43,606 bases of DNA. Origin: Gracilaria domingensis. Taxonomy: Eukaryota; Rhodophyta; Florideophyceae; Gracilariales; Gracilariaceae. Every line of letters starts with the position of its first letter. The first letter of the stretch is position 1. This document shows positions 8,662-18,192 of this stretch, piece by piece. The position numbers were made by a program, and so were the translations under genes. The stretch is from contig VCMS01000228.1 in the NCBI GenBank assembly GCA_022539475.1, forward strand, positions 1 to 43,606. Direction: 5' to 3'. Below the pieces are notes generated by a model that made no database searches, was not told the origin of the DNA, and saw nothing but the letters and a program-made list of their open reading frames with translations.

Positions 8662-9237
8662 TCGTCTGATTTTATGCGGGTTCCGGAATGACAGAGACGA
8701 AGTGGGACCAGCACGATGGATCCCGGAGACGGGCATGTAAGCGGCTTACATGGATAGGACAATGCCGCTAATTGAACCGTGCCATGCACGTGCCTGTTCA
8801 CGTGTAAGACACGTGGCCGGCGGACTGTGCACGGCATGCGCCAATGCACGTTGCACACACGTGTGTCACATGTGGCGCGCGCTAGGGCGTTTGTTCGACA
8901 TGTCAGGCACGGGTGGCACGGGTCACACGCGCCATGACACGAGTCATGGGCGGGAAGTGCGTGACGGCACTTGTCACGCTACAATGGCTCATGCACTGCG
9001 CCTGCCCGAAGTTCTACAGCCTGACTGGCTCGAGCCTGACAAGCGCTATTTAAGCTGCCACCCGGCCACCTCCACCCAACTCACTTGAAAAACCATCAAG
9101 GGATCTCAACTAGCAACTAGTACTAAGTCTCCAGAAATTATTGTTTACTAAGAACCCTTTCAGGCGCTCTTGCTTTGCTTCCTAGCGTGGCAACTGTACG
9201 GAGGGTTGTCCCCAACGCTTGTTAGTGCTGTGGGACC
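8662..9237. other. CACGTG-rich block with a TATA-like box; possible solo LTR or promoter
   Basis: No gene seen. 8780-8990 is crowded with GTGCA, CACGTG, GTCAC and ACACGTGTGT dyads. CTATTTAAG near 9046 is a TATA-like element followed by an ordinary leader-like stretch up to 9237. The block is bounded on the left by the end of the Plavaka-like element and on the right by the start of the duplicated segment, and is not present upstream of the second duplicate. A solo LTR or a promoter region would both fit; I cannot define TG...CA ends. Confidence 0.3.
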
Positions 9238-11470
9238 CCGGTATAATGATTTTCAAAATTTTATTGCGTACTCACATCGTCACGCATAGAGTCTGCAAAG
9301 AAATTTGAAATGGTACAATAGTGACAGTGTTTTCCCAAATTTTTATTTTGAAGTGAAAAGTAGTACACGATGACATGCTGTACCTCTTAATAGGTATGTC
9401 AATAATCCGAAACAACATCCATTCATTCTTCGTAGACAACGAGAGCCAACGTCGGCGTGAAAGAGTACTTGGCCTTTCATCCACCTCTTACCTTTCAAAG
9501 TTTCCTTTTATACGAGTCTGTGTTGACTGAAATTAGCATTGCCCGCTAAGGACCCATTATGAAACATTTCAAAAACATTCGCAAACAACAAGCTCTGAAC
9601 CTACAGTACTCAAACATTTGTAATTGACAAATACATGCTGCCATCTCCTCTATAAATGGCATGATCCAAAGCATGCCATGATCTTTTTCTCTCACAATCT
9701 GTGAAGAACATCTATAGGAACATTTATCATCTTCTTCACTTTCCATTTTCACTACAATGACGATAAACGAAGAAATTTGGTTGGATGTGGATATTATCGA
9801 GTTCGAAAGATACAGGGCATGGTTTACTCTAGATCGTATTGCAGGAGTTGAATCGATTTGTAACATTCACGTCGTGGCTAATCAGCAGATTGGAGCACTG
9901 CGATACGAACACATGATTGACTTCTACGAAAAGCTTAAGGAACTATCGAACTACTCTGCGTTTTACAGCGATGAGTACCAGAAAATAATGCGGAAGGCAG
10001 CTGCTAAGTTGTGCTTTGATTTCATATTCTTTCTGGAGAAGACTGAGCGTGGTGATTTTGATGCGCACCTTTTCGCGGATGTCCGTGCCGTGAAATATGG
10101 CTGTAACAAGGAAGATTTTAGTGGATCCAGAATGGGAGTGAAGTATTATCCTCATGTGTCACGTGATGGTTACCAGTTTGGGGATGACGCGACTAGGCTC
10201 ATATACGATCGAAAGATTGTACTTGCCAAGGAACACGCTGAGATTATGAAGAAAGAGAAAGAGAGGCACTTGGACGAATAAGCCTATTTTGGTGTGGTGT
10301 TTGGTGGTCTTACGGGTGAATGGTATAAGATGCATGTATTCTGTTTCACTACACGGGCGATCGCCTTCGGATTTGTACGAATCGTAATAGATTTACTTCA
10401 AGACGATTGTTTTTGACCATGAGCGTCTCAGCACAGCCTGCAGTAACGTACCTTGCTTTGCACTTCCACGTCGTCGTCACAGCACTGGCAAGCGTGCGTT
10501 GAGAGTCAGCCCCTTCTTTTCCCCGATTCAAAATATATAAGACGCCTTTATACATCAAATAGGTTTCGTCCCCCACATCTCCCAAGAGAGCGAGACCCAT
10601 CTCCGACGTTAACATCCACTTCTCAATCTCCCACGTAACGCATCTGCTGTAGTAGACTACGGACGACACGCTCATAAAATTTTCGCTTTGGCTGTAGTAG
10701 TAGTGCTTCACGCTTGCGATATAGCAGGGACCTTTTATAGGCTTCATGGACACCAAAGAAAGGGGCGGTAAACGGAATGTTCCAAACACCACGCGCTGCG
10801 AAGCCTTTGCACAGAGAGCTAGGTCTTCCATCTTTGAGTACTTTGGGCAAAACATGAGCGATATTTCGGTACTGCCTCTGGGATCCACGACAGTCAGCGA
10901 GTGCATCAGCGACTCGCCGGCCCCCGCCCCCATCATCTCATTCGCCCCCTCGTTCCCCGCCCCCATATCCGCCAGCAGCACGTCCACGCACATCGGCGAG
11001 CAGTTGTCGCCAAACAATTCCATCTCATCCTTGAAGTACGGTGCCGGAAACGTCAGATTGTTCGGAAACACCATCATCGTTGACGTGTCATGCACTCACA
11101 CCGTCTTCTCCGTCTTCTCCGGCGTGCATCTGGGCGTTGTGTCCGCCGATGATACAGCCGACGACACCGTCTTGCTAGTGGCCTTCGTGTTGGTCGCCTG
11201 CGACCGAGACTTGGATGGGTTTCACACAAATCCCAGTGATTCTAACCGAGCCTCTCGCGACGCGCTCATCTTGCCCTTTCTCTTGCATTGGCCCTGCGTA
11301 TTCATCGGCCACCCGAGCTCGCCCTCGTTGAACGGCACACTGGCGTGGCCTCTCTTGCGCATCCATTCCACGAACCGCTTGAACTTGTCCTCCCAGTTCG
11401 CTTCGGCTGTGCTCCACGTGACCTTAATGCTGTCCAACGCGTCGATTTTCTCCTTGGAAAGCTTGCCGCG
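9238..11470. repeat. Segmental duplication, copy A
   Basis: Similarity with 21405-25200 starts around CCGGTA...TGATTTTCA and runs with the same gene order through the orphan 174-aa gene and the convergent helicase-associated-domain gene, to about 11470 here and 25200 there. It is diverged by many substitutions and small indels. Copy B has about 1.5 kb of additional sequence (about 23040-24640) at the point corresponding to about 10900-10950 here. Confidence 0.8.
9757..10281 (+). CDS. Orphan 174-aa protein, intact copy of a duplicated gene
   Basis: Starts at ATG 9757 and ends TAA at 10279-10281. I recognise no family. The protein is acidic and mostly helical by composition, with no membrane segment or signal peptide. 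The best evidence that it is real is the second copy at 21914-22432, which aligns from its first to its last codon at roughly 60% amino-acid identity (by eye). The best conserved stretches are MRKAAAKL, DAHLF, HVSRDGY and LIYDRKIVLAKEHAE. Conservation at the protein level across a diverged duplication implies past selection. It ends 67 bp short of the end of the convergent helicase-associated-domain gene. Confidence 0.65.
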   Translation: MTINEEIWLDVDIIEFERYRAWFTLDRIAGVESICNIHVVANQQIGALRYEHMIDFYEKLKELSNYSAFYSDEYQKIMRKAAAKLCFDFIFFLEKTERGDFDAHLFADVRAVKYGCNKEDFSGSRMGVKYYPHVSRDGYQFGDDATRLIYDRKIVLAKEHAEIMKKEKERHLDE

Positions 11471-12097
11471 CTTGCATAGCTACCGCTGTTTTGACACCCA
11501 TGTGCCGCGCTCGCCCTGTGCGATCGGAACGGCACAGCGCCCGTGCTGGTTCTTCGACTCGCACAGCTTGCGAAAGCGCTCCTCCCACATCGCCGTCACC
11601 GTGTTCCACACAAAGTCGATCGAGTTGAGCGCCTGCTCCCGCATGGATCAAGTTCTGAACAAAACAAAACAGCACAAAGATATAGCGCACTTGGTTAGAA
11701 ACGTGTTGCGTTTTCTTTCTTTGGGTCCTTTTTTCGGGTTTGTCGCCAAGTACTTACTTCCGGTTCTCTTCAGTTCGCGTTGTCGGGCCACCCCGCGACC
11801 GAACGGGCCTTCGGCTTTCTGCACACATGTATCACTATGCTTGGCGCGCCATCTCAGAAGCTTCTCATAACACGACTCCCACGTCGGGTTCAGCGAGGAT
11901 GTTGGCGAAGCTGAGGTCGTGCGCAGCGTTGAAGAGCGAGATTCCGTACAAGAGTTCATGTAACGCGGCGGAGCGAGTAACCAAACGGCTTCGGTAGAAG
12001 CTGTAGCGTTGCTGGTCGCCGCGGTCAACGGCGTCGCGGGAAGATGTACAAGCGCGTCGGCGGAAAACAAGCGGCTCATCGGCTGGATGGGTAACAC
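10349..12097 (-). pseudogene. Helicase-associated (HA)-domain protein, decayed, copy A
   Basis: Read on the minus strand, it encodes three tandem HA-type repeats (PF03457-like, about 65 aa, W...KF..L..W....GH..VP...). The first is near 11890-11760 (LNPTWESCYEKLLRWRAKH), the second near 11645-11450 (FVWNTVTAMWEERFRKL) and the third near 11437-11225 (WEDKFKRFVEWMRKRGH). A 248-codon open segment with no family I know follows (11095-10349). Breaks: TAG at about 11482 within KQR*LCKRGKLS, and TGA at 11224 where the conserved Trp of GFVW should be. A second TGA lies just before 11095. A canonical donor GTAAGTACTT near 11748 and acceptor TTGTTCAG near 11656 outline a likely intron, but joining them does not restore the second repeat's frame. 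In this family HA repeats often follow SNF2-like helicases; no helicase motor is present here. Confidence 0.6.
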
Positions 12098-12109
12098 TTG
12101 TACGGTTCA

Positions 12110-13400
12110 CAGATATAAGCTCGGAATGGTGAGGGAGCGGTTTGCGTTTAATACAGACTTGCGAGAAATATAGAGGATGTGAGATGGTGACAAGTGTGGT
12201 GCTTTAAGCCAAAGATTTGAAGTTTGGATCGCTCGGCAACCGAGGTGGAGTTGGTTGTAGAAGTGCTAAGCGACCAAGAGCGAGGAAGGAGGCCTTGCAG
12301 GAGGGAGAGCGAACAGGGGCTGGCGACTGCGTTAGGCTACAAGTTGGGCAGCTCTAATGGCAGGTAGTTGAACAGTGCTCGAGTTGGGCGCGACAGCTCG
12401 ATGGCGGTGAAGTAGGGGACAGGGGAGGATGAATAGGGCTGAGGGGAAGCCTATATTGGGCGGACCACCACTGAGTGTCTTTGAAATCAAGGTGGCGCCG
12501 ATGCAAATCGGCGCACACCAAACAGCGGCTTAGAGCTGAGGCTGGACTGGGCAGCAGCCGGTAGTGGAGGGGCTGAGGTAAGGGTGGCGCGAATCTCGCC
12601 GCGGCAGGGGGTGCAGGGAGGAAGGGGAGCAAGATCGGATAGTCGCCGTGGCGGCGAGGGTGGCGGATGCGGGCGCGAACAGACGCGTCGGTGACAATAG
12701 CGGCGAGTGGCGGCGCGCGCTAGCTGATACCAGATGGCTTTTGGCTTCGCCACCACGCGCTCGCTGAAGAAGCGCGTCTTGCGACGCTGTCGCGTTTGCG
12801 GCTGTCGTGGCCTAGTGACGTGGTGCGGGCCGTGCGCGGCGTGGCCCGCCATGTGGCGCGCCACGCCGCGCACGGCCCACGCCACGTCACTTGGCCACGA
12901 CAGAAGCAGCCCCGGCAGCGTCGCGCATCGCTGGCGCGCAGCTGCTGTTGGGCCTGCTTGGTGCTGATTGCTGCTGAAGCCTTCCGCGCTCGAACTCGGA
13001 AATTATGGAAGGCGATGCTGTCGACGAAGTACGTTTCGCTCCGCTTCACCAACATATTCAAGGCTTGAATTGTTTTGATAGTGTAGTTTGCTCCACCAAG
13101 TTTTCTCAAGGATCTGACCATCACGGAAGTTTTCAAGCGCTCTGAGCATGATGATCATGCATAGGACGTTGGAGTGTACAGATATCGAAAGTAGCTTGCG
13201 AGTACAGTTTTTGTGAGATGTAGTCTCCATTGGGCAATGTCTGCTCACGAAATTTGCGAAAGCAGCAGGTTGTAACGGAGCTTGAGCTGTACAGAGCGCA
13301 TTCTTAGCGGCTAGAAAACATGCTTCCAGAGCTAGAGGAGCTACTAGCGTGGTGAAGAATCTGTAAGACATGCCGGTTCTGTGTTGCATTAGAAAGCCGG
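12110..13400. other. Gene-poor, GC-rich stretch
   Basis: Apart from the 12.8-kb palindrome I see no gene that I would defend. The overlapping open frames at 12350-13140 come from the GC-rich palindrome and lack recognisable domains. 13000-13390 (minus) is open for 128 codons, but its product resembles nothing known. Confidence 0.4.
12801..12905. repeat. Long inverted repeat, about 105 bp core
   Basis: Outer arms CTGTCGTGGCC and GGCCACGACAG, continuing inward through AGTGACGTGG and CCACGTCACT to a centre near GGCCCGCCATGTGGCGCGCC, with only a few mismatches. Weaker complementarity extends outward to about 12781 and 12925 (GCGACGCTG / CAGCGTCGC). It is a near-continuous cruciform-capable palindrome and may be a fold-back MITE. 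Confidence 0.8.
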
Positions 13401-15440
13401 CATTGTTGCAGCTGTCAGTGCGAAGGGCCAGGTCATTTCTGAGGCAGGAGAAACACAGCGCATGGGAAGAAATAGAGACGATGCAGCTCGCTATTGCGGA
13501 ACCTGGAACGTCAAGGTAAAGGCCTCACTGAATCCGGCTGAAATACTATTAACGTGGCAGTTACTCGAATTAACTTGTTCCAAAGCGATATCAGTTCTGA
13601 TATTGTCTTCGCTGTTGCATAACTCTATAGAAGTTCATGATCTCGATAGATGATGAGTGCTGGATATTCTATATGGCCTCTGCTCATGATGTATTGCAAG
13701 ACCTTCAAGGGCAACTTGGATTGGTATATTTCATGTAGCGCCACCAACCGTTATGCAACAGAGCAATCATCACCACTTAGATGCCTCGAACGGAACTCTT
13801 TAGAACGCCTTACAGAGCATGGACAACCATCACTGTGTAGAAACGTGACGGGCGCTTACGGCATTGGATCCCTGATGCGTTCGTAGAAGCAAAGCATATG
13901 GTATAAGCGGAGGTGAATCAAATTGAAATTGAGAAAGTATATCTCTAAAGCGAAGAAGCTGGTCGGCATTTGGTTATGCAGGATTCAATCCCCAACGCCA
14001 AAGGCCTATATCACGAAATGGATTATAGCGAAGGCTGTTTCAAGCCTTCACTATAATCCACTCTTGTTCCGAAGAACGCTCACAATAAAATGAGCGACTG
14101 GTGTGCTGAGAATAGAGATGCGCAGGCCTGCTCACTGCCATCTTCTGAATATGCTCTATTCTTCGATCTGCAGACCTGCTCCTGGAGCTTAGCATTCTTT
14201 TTGTTTTGCTTATGCTAGAACTATCGCTCGTACCTTCGAAATAATCCCTGCGAGACAGGTGATAGAGAGGATAATTGTAATAATAGCATTTATATCGCCA
14301 AAGTACGGATCGGCGATGATTCTGAAAAGGGCCCGAGGTCGTTAGGCATGGTCTTGTGTTGACTGGGGCAAATTCCCCTCGGCAAGGCAAGACCTACCCT
14401 TGGTATGGCCTCGCAGAACCCACGTCAAAAACCAATTCCCACACCAATAAGCGAGAAATCAAATCAATTGCAGTTATGACAAAATTGCGGTAGAGCTTTT
14501 TAGTCGTATTAGGATTTAGGTCTACCAGTGACGATAGAGTCCTCTTAGCGTCTCGAATACACATATGCTTCTGATGTACCACATTGAAACCCAAAGCGAT
14601 GGACGGAACAGCTCCCGACGAGGGCTGCTAGCAAAGAGACACCCGTATCATGATCCTCAGGAAAAAGAGCCGTTGTTTCCAACGCAGTTCCCACAAATAT
14701 TGACAATGACATGGTAGTAATCGAATTTATGCATATCCTATGACTTGAACAAGTTTGAAATACCATTTCTGCGGGCCAATGTTCCGCAGGCTTGCAGAAT
14801 CCCAACTCAAAGACTCTGCCAAAGTCGTCACAAGGTTTGGTGGTAGGAGTACTTTCAAATGACTTCAGAAATTGATTTGTTGGTGACGGTGCTCTTCAAG
14901 TGCTCCAAATTGGAATCAGAATAAACGCTCTCTTAGAACTATAGGACTCTAATACGCTGGGTACATCTATTGCTTGATCCTTCTAGATCTTCTTCGACAA
15001 GCAATTAAGTCCATGCGTTAATGTAAACTTGGCGAAAAACACCATGGAGATTCAGGGGGTTGAGTGAATATCGTTATGTCTATCTTAACGTATGAAAGTG
15101 ACGGCTGGTAGAACAACCTTTTCGTATACCCTGTAGAATAAATCTTCCACTACATTCTTTGCAATGAAAACAGGACAAAAGATTCGTCCTCATACTCGTT
15201 CTGGATAGCCTTCATTTCAATTCATGTGAAAATTGTCTTCCGGGATGTCCAAAAAGCGACTGGCACTTTAGTACTAAAGATGTTTTTGAATACAAGCACG
15301 AAAAGAACACGGGGCTTCTTACAAAACGAAGTAGATGGGGAGTTCTTGTTGGGCAGCTTCCTTTGCTTTGCACAAACCCTGGAGATGTGTCTCGCTAAAA
15401 CCACACTTTCGCTCGATGTCTAATGATGCCAGTTGATGGT
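13400..15440. other. Decayed sequence without a recognisable gene
   Basis: Short frames on both strands only. A plus-strand stretch at about 13460-14030 (WNVKVKASLNPAEILLTW, then SVLILSSLLHN) is faintly reminiscent of a UBN2/copia-type Gag with several stops; I regard this as weak. Minus-strand frames at 14040-14805 share a frame in part (14594-14040, one stop) but match nothing I know. A hairpin at 14019-14060 is listed separately. Confidence 0.35.
14019..14060. repeat. Hairpin, 17-bp arms
   Basis: TGGATTATAGCGAAGGCT pairs with AGCCTTCACTATAATCCA around a six-base loop (GTTTCA), with one mismatch. Confidence 0.7.
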
Positions 15441-15449
15441 CTGCGCCTC

Positions 15450-16422
15450 TCACTTGAGGGATTTTGCAACCACAGTATCTTTTAGTTGTTTCGTCTTAAT
15501 GGCTTTTACGTCATTGCTGTGTACCTCTTGTGGGGAAGTTGTTGACAGCGTAAATGACGTCGCACTCGGCCGTGACGTTGTTACAGATCTTCTCAAGTCA
15601 CCCACAGTATGATCTTCGTTTAGACGAGCTGTTACACGACTACCGTCACTTAAGTGGACTCGAATGATGGCAACTGGATGGCTCTCACCCACGGCGACGG
15701 CAGCAGCCGCACCAGCGGCATCGACGTCACCAGCGGATGTAAGAGCTGGTGCGGTTTGGGTGGCACCTTTTTGTCTCATACCTCCACCAGAGATCAGAAC
15801 AACCTTCTTCTTCTTTTCTAGTTAGTTCCCGCCCTTTTTATCAACTAAGGAGATGAACACAACTCCGACACTAAACTCTTCCATTTCACCACTCCGCGGT
15901 TGACGTCGGCCAAAAACGCTTCATTTGCCGGATCTTCAACAGATCGAAGCCGACCGTCATCGATCTGAAAGACATTTTAGCGGCAGAGGACATCGGGACG
16001 CACTGTGGCCATTTGCTGAGTGTTGGTATCCCCAATCGATAGCCAGCACCAGTGAACGGCTTCTGACCTTCAAACTGAGCGCGCTCTCCAAAGGTACGAG
16101 GCCACATCGCTCTGGGGCTCTCAAATTGGGCATCGGAAAGATTTGCGGGCTGATCCGCGGTCTCCTTTTCTCGTGGCTGAGTCACATGGCCCGAATATTC
16201 GCCACCAGCATAATACCGCTTCTCGCTATCAATCGCTTGACGACCAGATCCTTTTGATTTTGGGACAACGGCTAAGGAAAGGGCCCCGTGCTTCCTCATG
16301 CACCACACTTGAGGTCTAAATGGTTGAGAGAGTGAAGCGGATGCTGGAGAGCGGCGCAAAGACTGGCACTGCAGGCGCTGAGATGTGCATCTTATTATGC
16401 CTGTTGTTTGCGCCGTCTCCAA
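15450..16422 (-). pseudogene. p47/Shp1-type UBX cofactor of Cdc48/p97, decayed
   Basis: Three landmarks of the p47/Shp1 family (Cdc48/p97 adaptor in ubiquitin-dependent membrane fusion and degradation) appear in the right order on the minus strand. They are KRYYAGGEYSGH (about 16220) and TGAGYRLG (about 16045), then in another frame the SEP-domain core FQIDDGRLRSVEDPANEAF (about 15970-15915). The end of SEP, VVFISLVDKKG, is near 15870-15835. A complete UBX domain ends at 15450, with VAIIRVHLSDGSRVTARLNEDHTVGDLR and PQEV in the position of the ubiquitin-fold loop. Breaks: a frameshift after GYRLG, a TAA where a Trp is expected before NVFQIDDG, and another shift after SEP. The N-terminal UBA domain is not found, so it may be truncated. 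One break could be an unrecognised intron, but not all. Confidence 0.75.
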
Positions 16423-16429
16423 ATCGTTA

Positions 16430-18190
16430 ATCCCAAGTCAAGCTCTGCTTGGCGATAAATCTTCTTCTGTATGCTTGGAAATTCTATGCTTATTCTCATT
16501 GTTTTGAGGCGCCAAACGCCCCGACTCAAGCGTGGAAAAGCCAAGAGATTAAGCGCCGTGTCGTACCGCATGGGTGTTTGGATGACTGGAGTCGGAGGGG
16601 GAGGCGGAGATGGTTGAGAAGGCTCAGAACGCGGTCAGCAGGCGTCTCGTGCTTGGGAAATCACGCTGCCGGACTCGGAGAGGGCGGAGACTTCGGCGAC
16701 GCAGTCGCCGTTAGCGGCCTTTAGAAAGAAGTTTGCGTTAGGCTCGTTGGCGCCGTTGACGTTGATGAATGGTGAGGGAGCGAAATGAGCCATTACTGAG
16801 CTGTAAGAAGACGTGCAGATGTTCGTTGCGCGGCGGAGGAGTCGGTGATGCAGACGCTACATGAACGACGGAGCGGATGCGAGCGGCGCTTTGTTGGAGC
16901 AGACGGGCAGCTGGAGGGCCAGCCTCCGCCACCGAACCCGTGCCCCGTCTCCGCGCTCCAGTGCTGCTCTCCCGCTATCATATTGAGGCGCTTGTCGCGT
17001 GTGTGAGCGCAGCGCCCTTCTCTCACACCGGCGCGCCCACTCCTCACCCAACCTTTTCGTTCGGCGCCCGTCCGCACCGTAATATCTTGGCTCAGTCCGA
17101 CGCCATCCCATCCGTCGTCGCCTTTCAGCCTCAATTCCTCCAGTGCTGCGTTGACCTTCTCGTCGCTGTCGCTCGCCGTGGCACTCCGCGTCGACGGGGA
17201 GAACGGTGGCCACGGAGGACGTCCTCCGTGGCCACCTTTCTCTGCGTCGTGTGCATGGATCGTCGCCTGTACATTTCGTTCCTTCCTTGTTAACACCTAC
17301 ACTGCTTCCTCGCCTGTGTCTGCCGGTTCGAAACGCTCTCTGCCCCCGTCTTTCTCATACGTCTTCACAGTTTCGGAACCACCTACCCCGTTGCGCCGCT
17401 CGCCCCGCCTGCACGGCCGTGCGATCCGCGCTTGAGCTTCGTCGCGTTTAACCCCCGACTTAACATGCCCATGCTGCTGCGCGCACCGCCGCGACCATTC
17501 ATAAGGACCTCTTTCATGCGCTAGCACGCCACCTCTCTATCATCCCCCAATACAGTCCATACCCAGGCTGAATTTTTTGTCTGACAACTCTCAGAATAGA
17601 AGCACACCGCGATTCGCTTCTTGAAACTGGCTCTTTGCTATCATCTCCCAGCCGCGTCAATTGCACTCGCTCATCTGCCATGAATTCTTTCTCCACCTCC
17701 TCGGTTTCATCGGCAACTGATCTTTCCCTCTCTCGTGACCAGCATCCGCAAACAGCACAGTTTCATTTTCCCGTTTAGAGCGAACGAGCACATGCAAAGC
17801 AATTGTTTCGGATACGATAATTCCACCGGTGCTGTCTTCCTCCTCGAAAACACGCCGGGGGAATCTCTCATCAAGAGACCTGGATTGTTCCTCTCTCATA
17901 CTCGATGAATCACCTTCCAATATCTTTAGAGTGCAACTTCAAACTGCCTCTCTTCTTGTACACAACGGGCTCATGCTACAGCTCTTGTTCCGAGAAATGA
18001 TCTTAGAAAAGTGAACCACCCAGTCTCATGCGAAAGTAATTTTGTGAACATTCTTCCCGAAGACAGGGACATTTTTCAGCTAGAACAAAGTCGCGTACGG
18101 AGGCGAAAAGTTAGCGGTAGAAACATCTATGCTGTCAGAGTAAACAAACCTCATACAAAACGGTGAATAAGAAAGGCTTTCTGATTTCAG
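16430..18190. other. Gene-poor stretch, G/C-rich with no convincing coding region
   Basis: Open frames up to 167 codons exist on both strands (16793-17300), but they overlap each other, are arginine/glycine-rich and carry no domain. Nothing recognisable apart from the palindrome at 17205-17236. Confidence 0.35.
17205..17236. repeat. Perfect 32-bp palindrome
   Basis: GGTGGCCACGGAGGAC followed immediately by its exact reverse complement, without a loop. A perfect 32-bp dyad is not expected by chance in a window this size. Confidence 0.9.
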
Positions 18191-18192
18191 CG

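Noticed and set aside
10746..11870. 374-codon plus-strand frame
   Set aside because: The minus strand carries recognisable HA repeats here; the plus frame has no domain and is broken in duplicate B.
16793..17300. 167-codon minus frame upstream of the p47 remnant as its N-terminus
   Set aside because: No UBA domain or p47-like sequence; composition is R/G-rich and several frames overlap.
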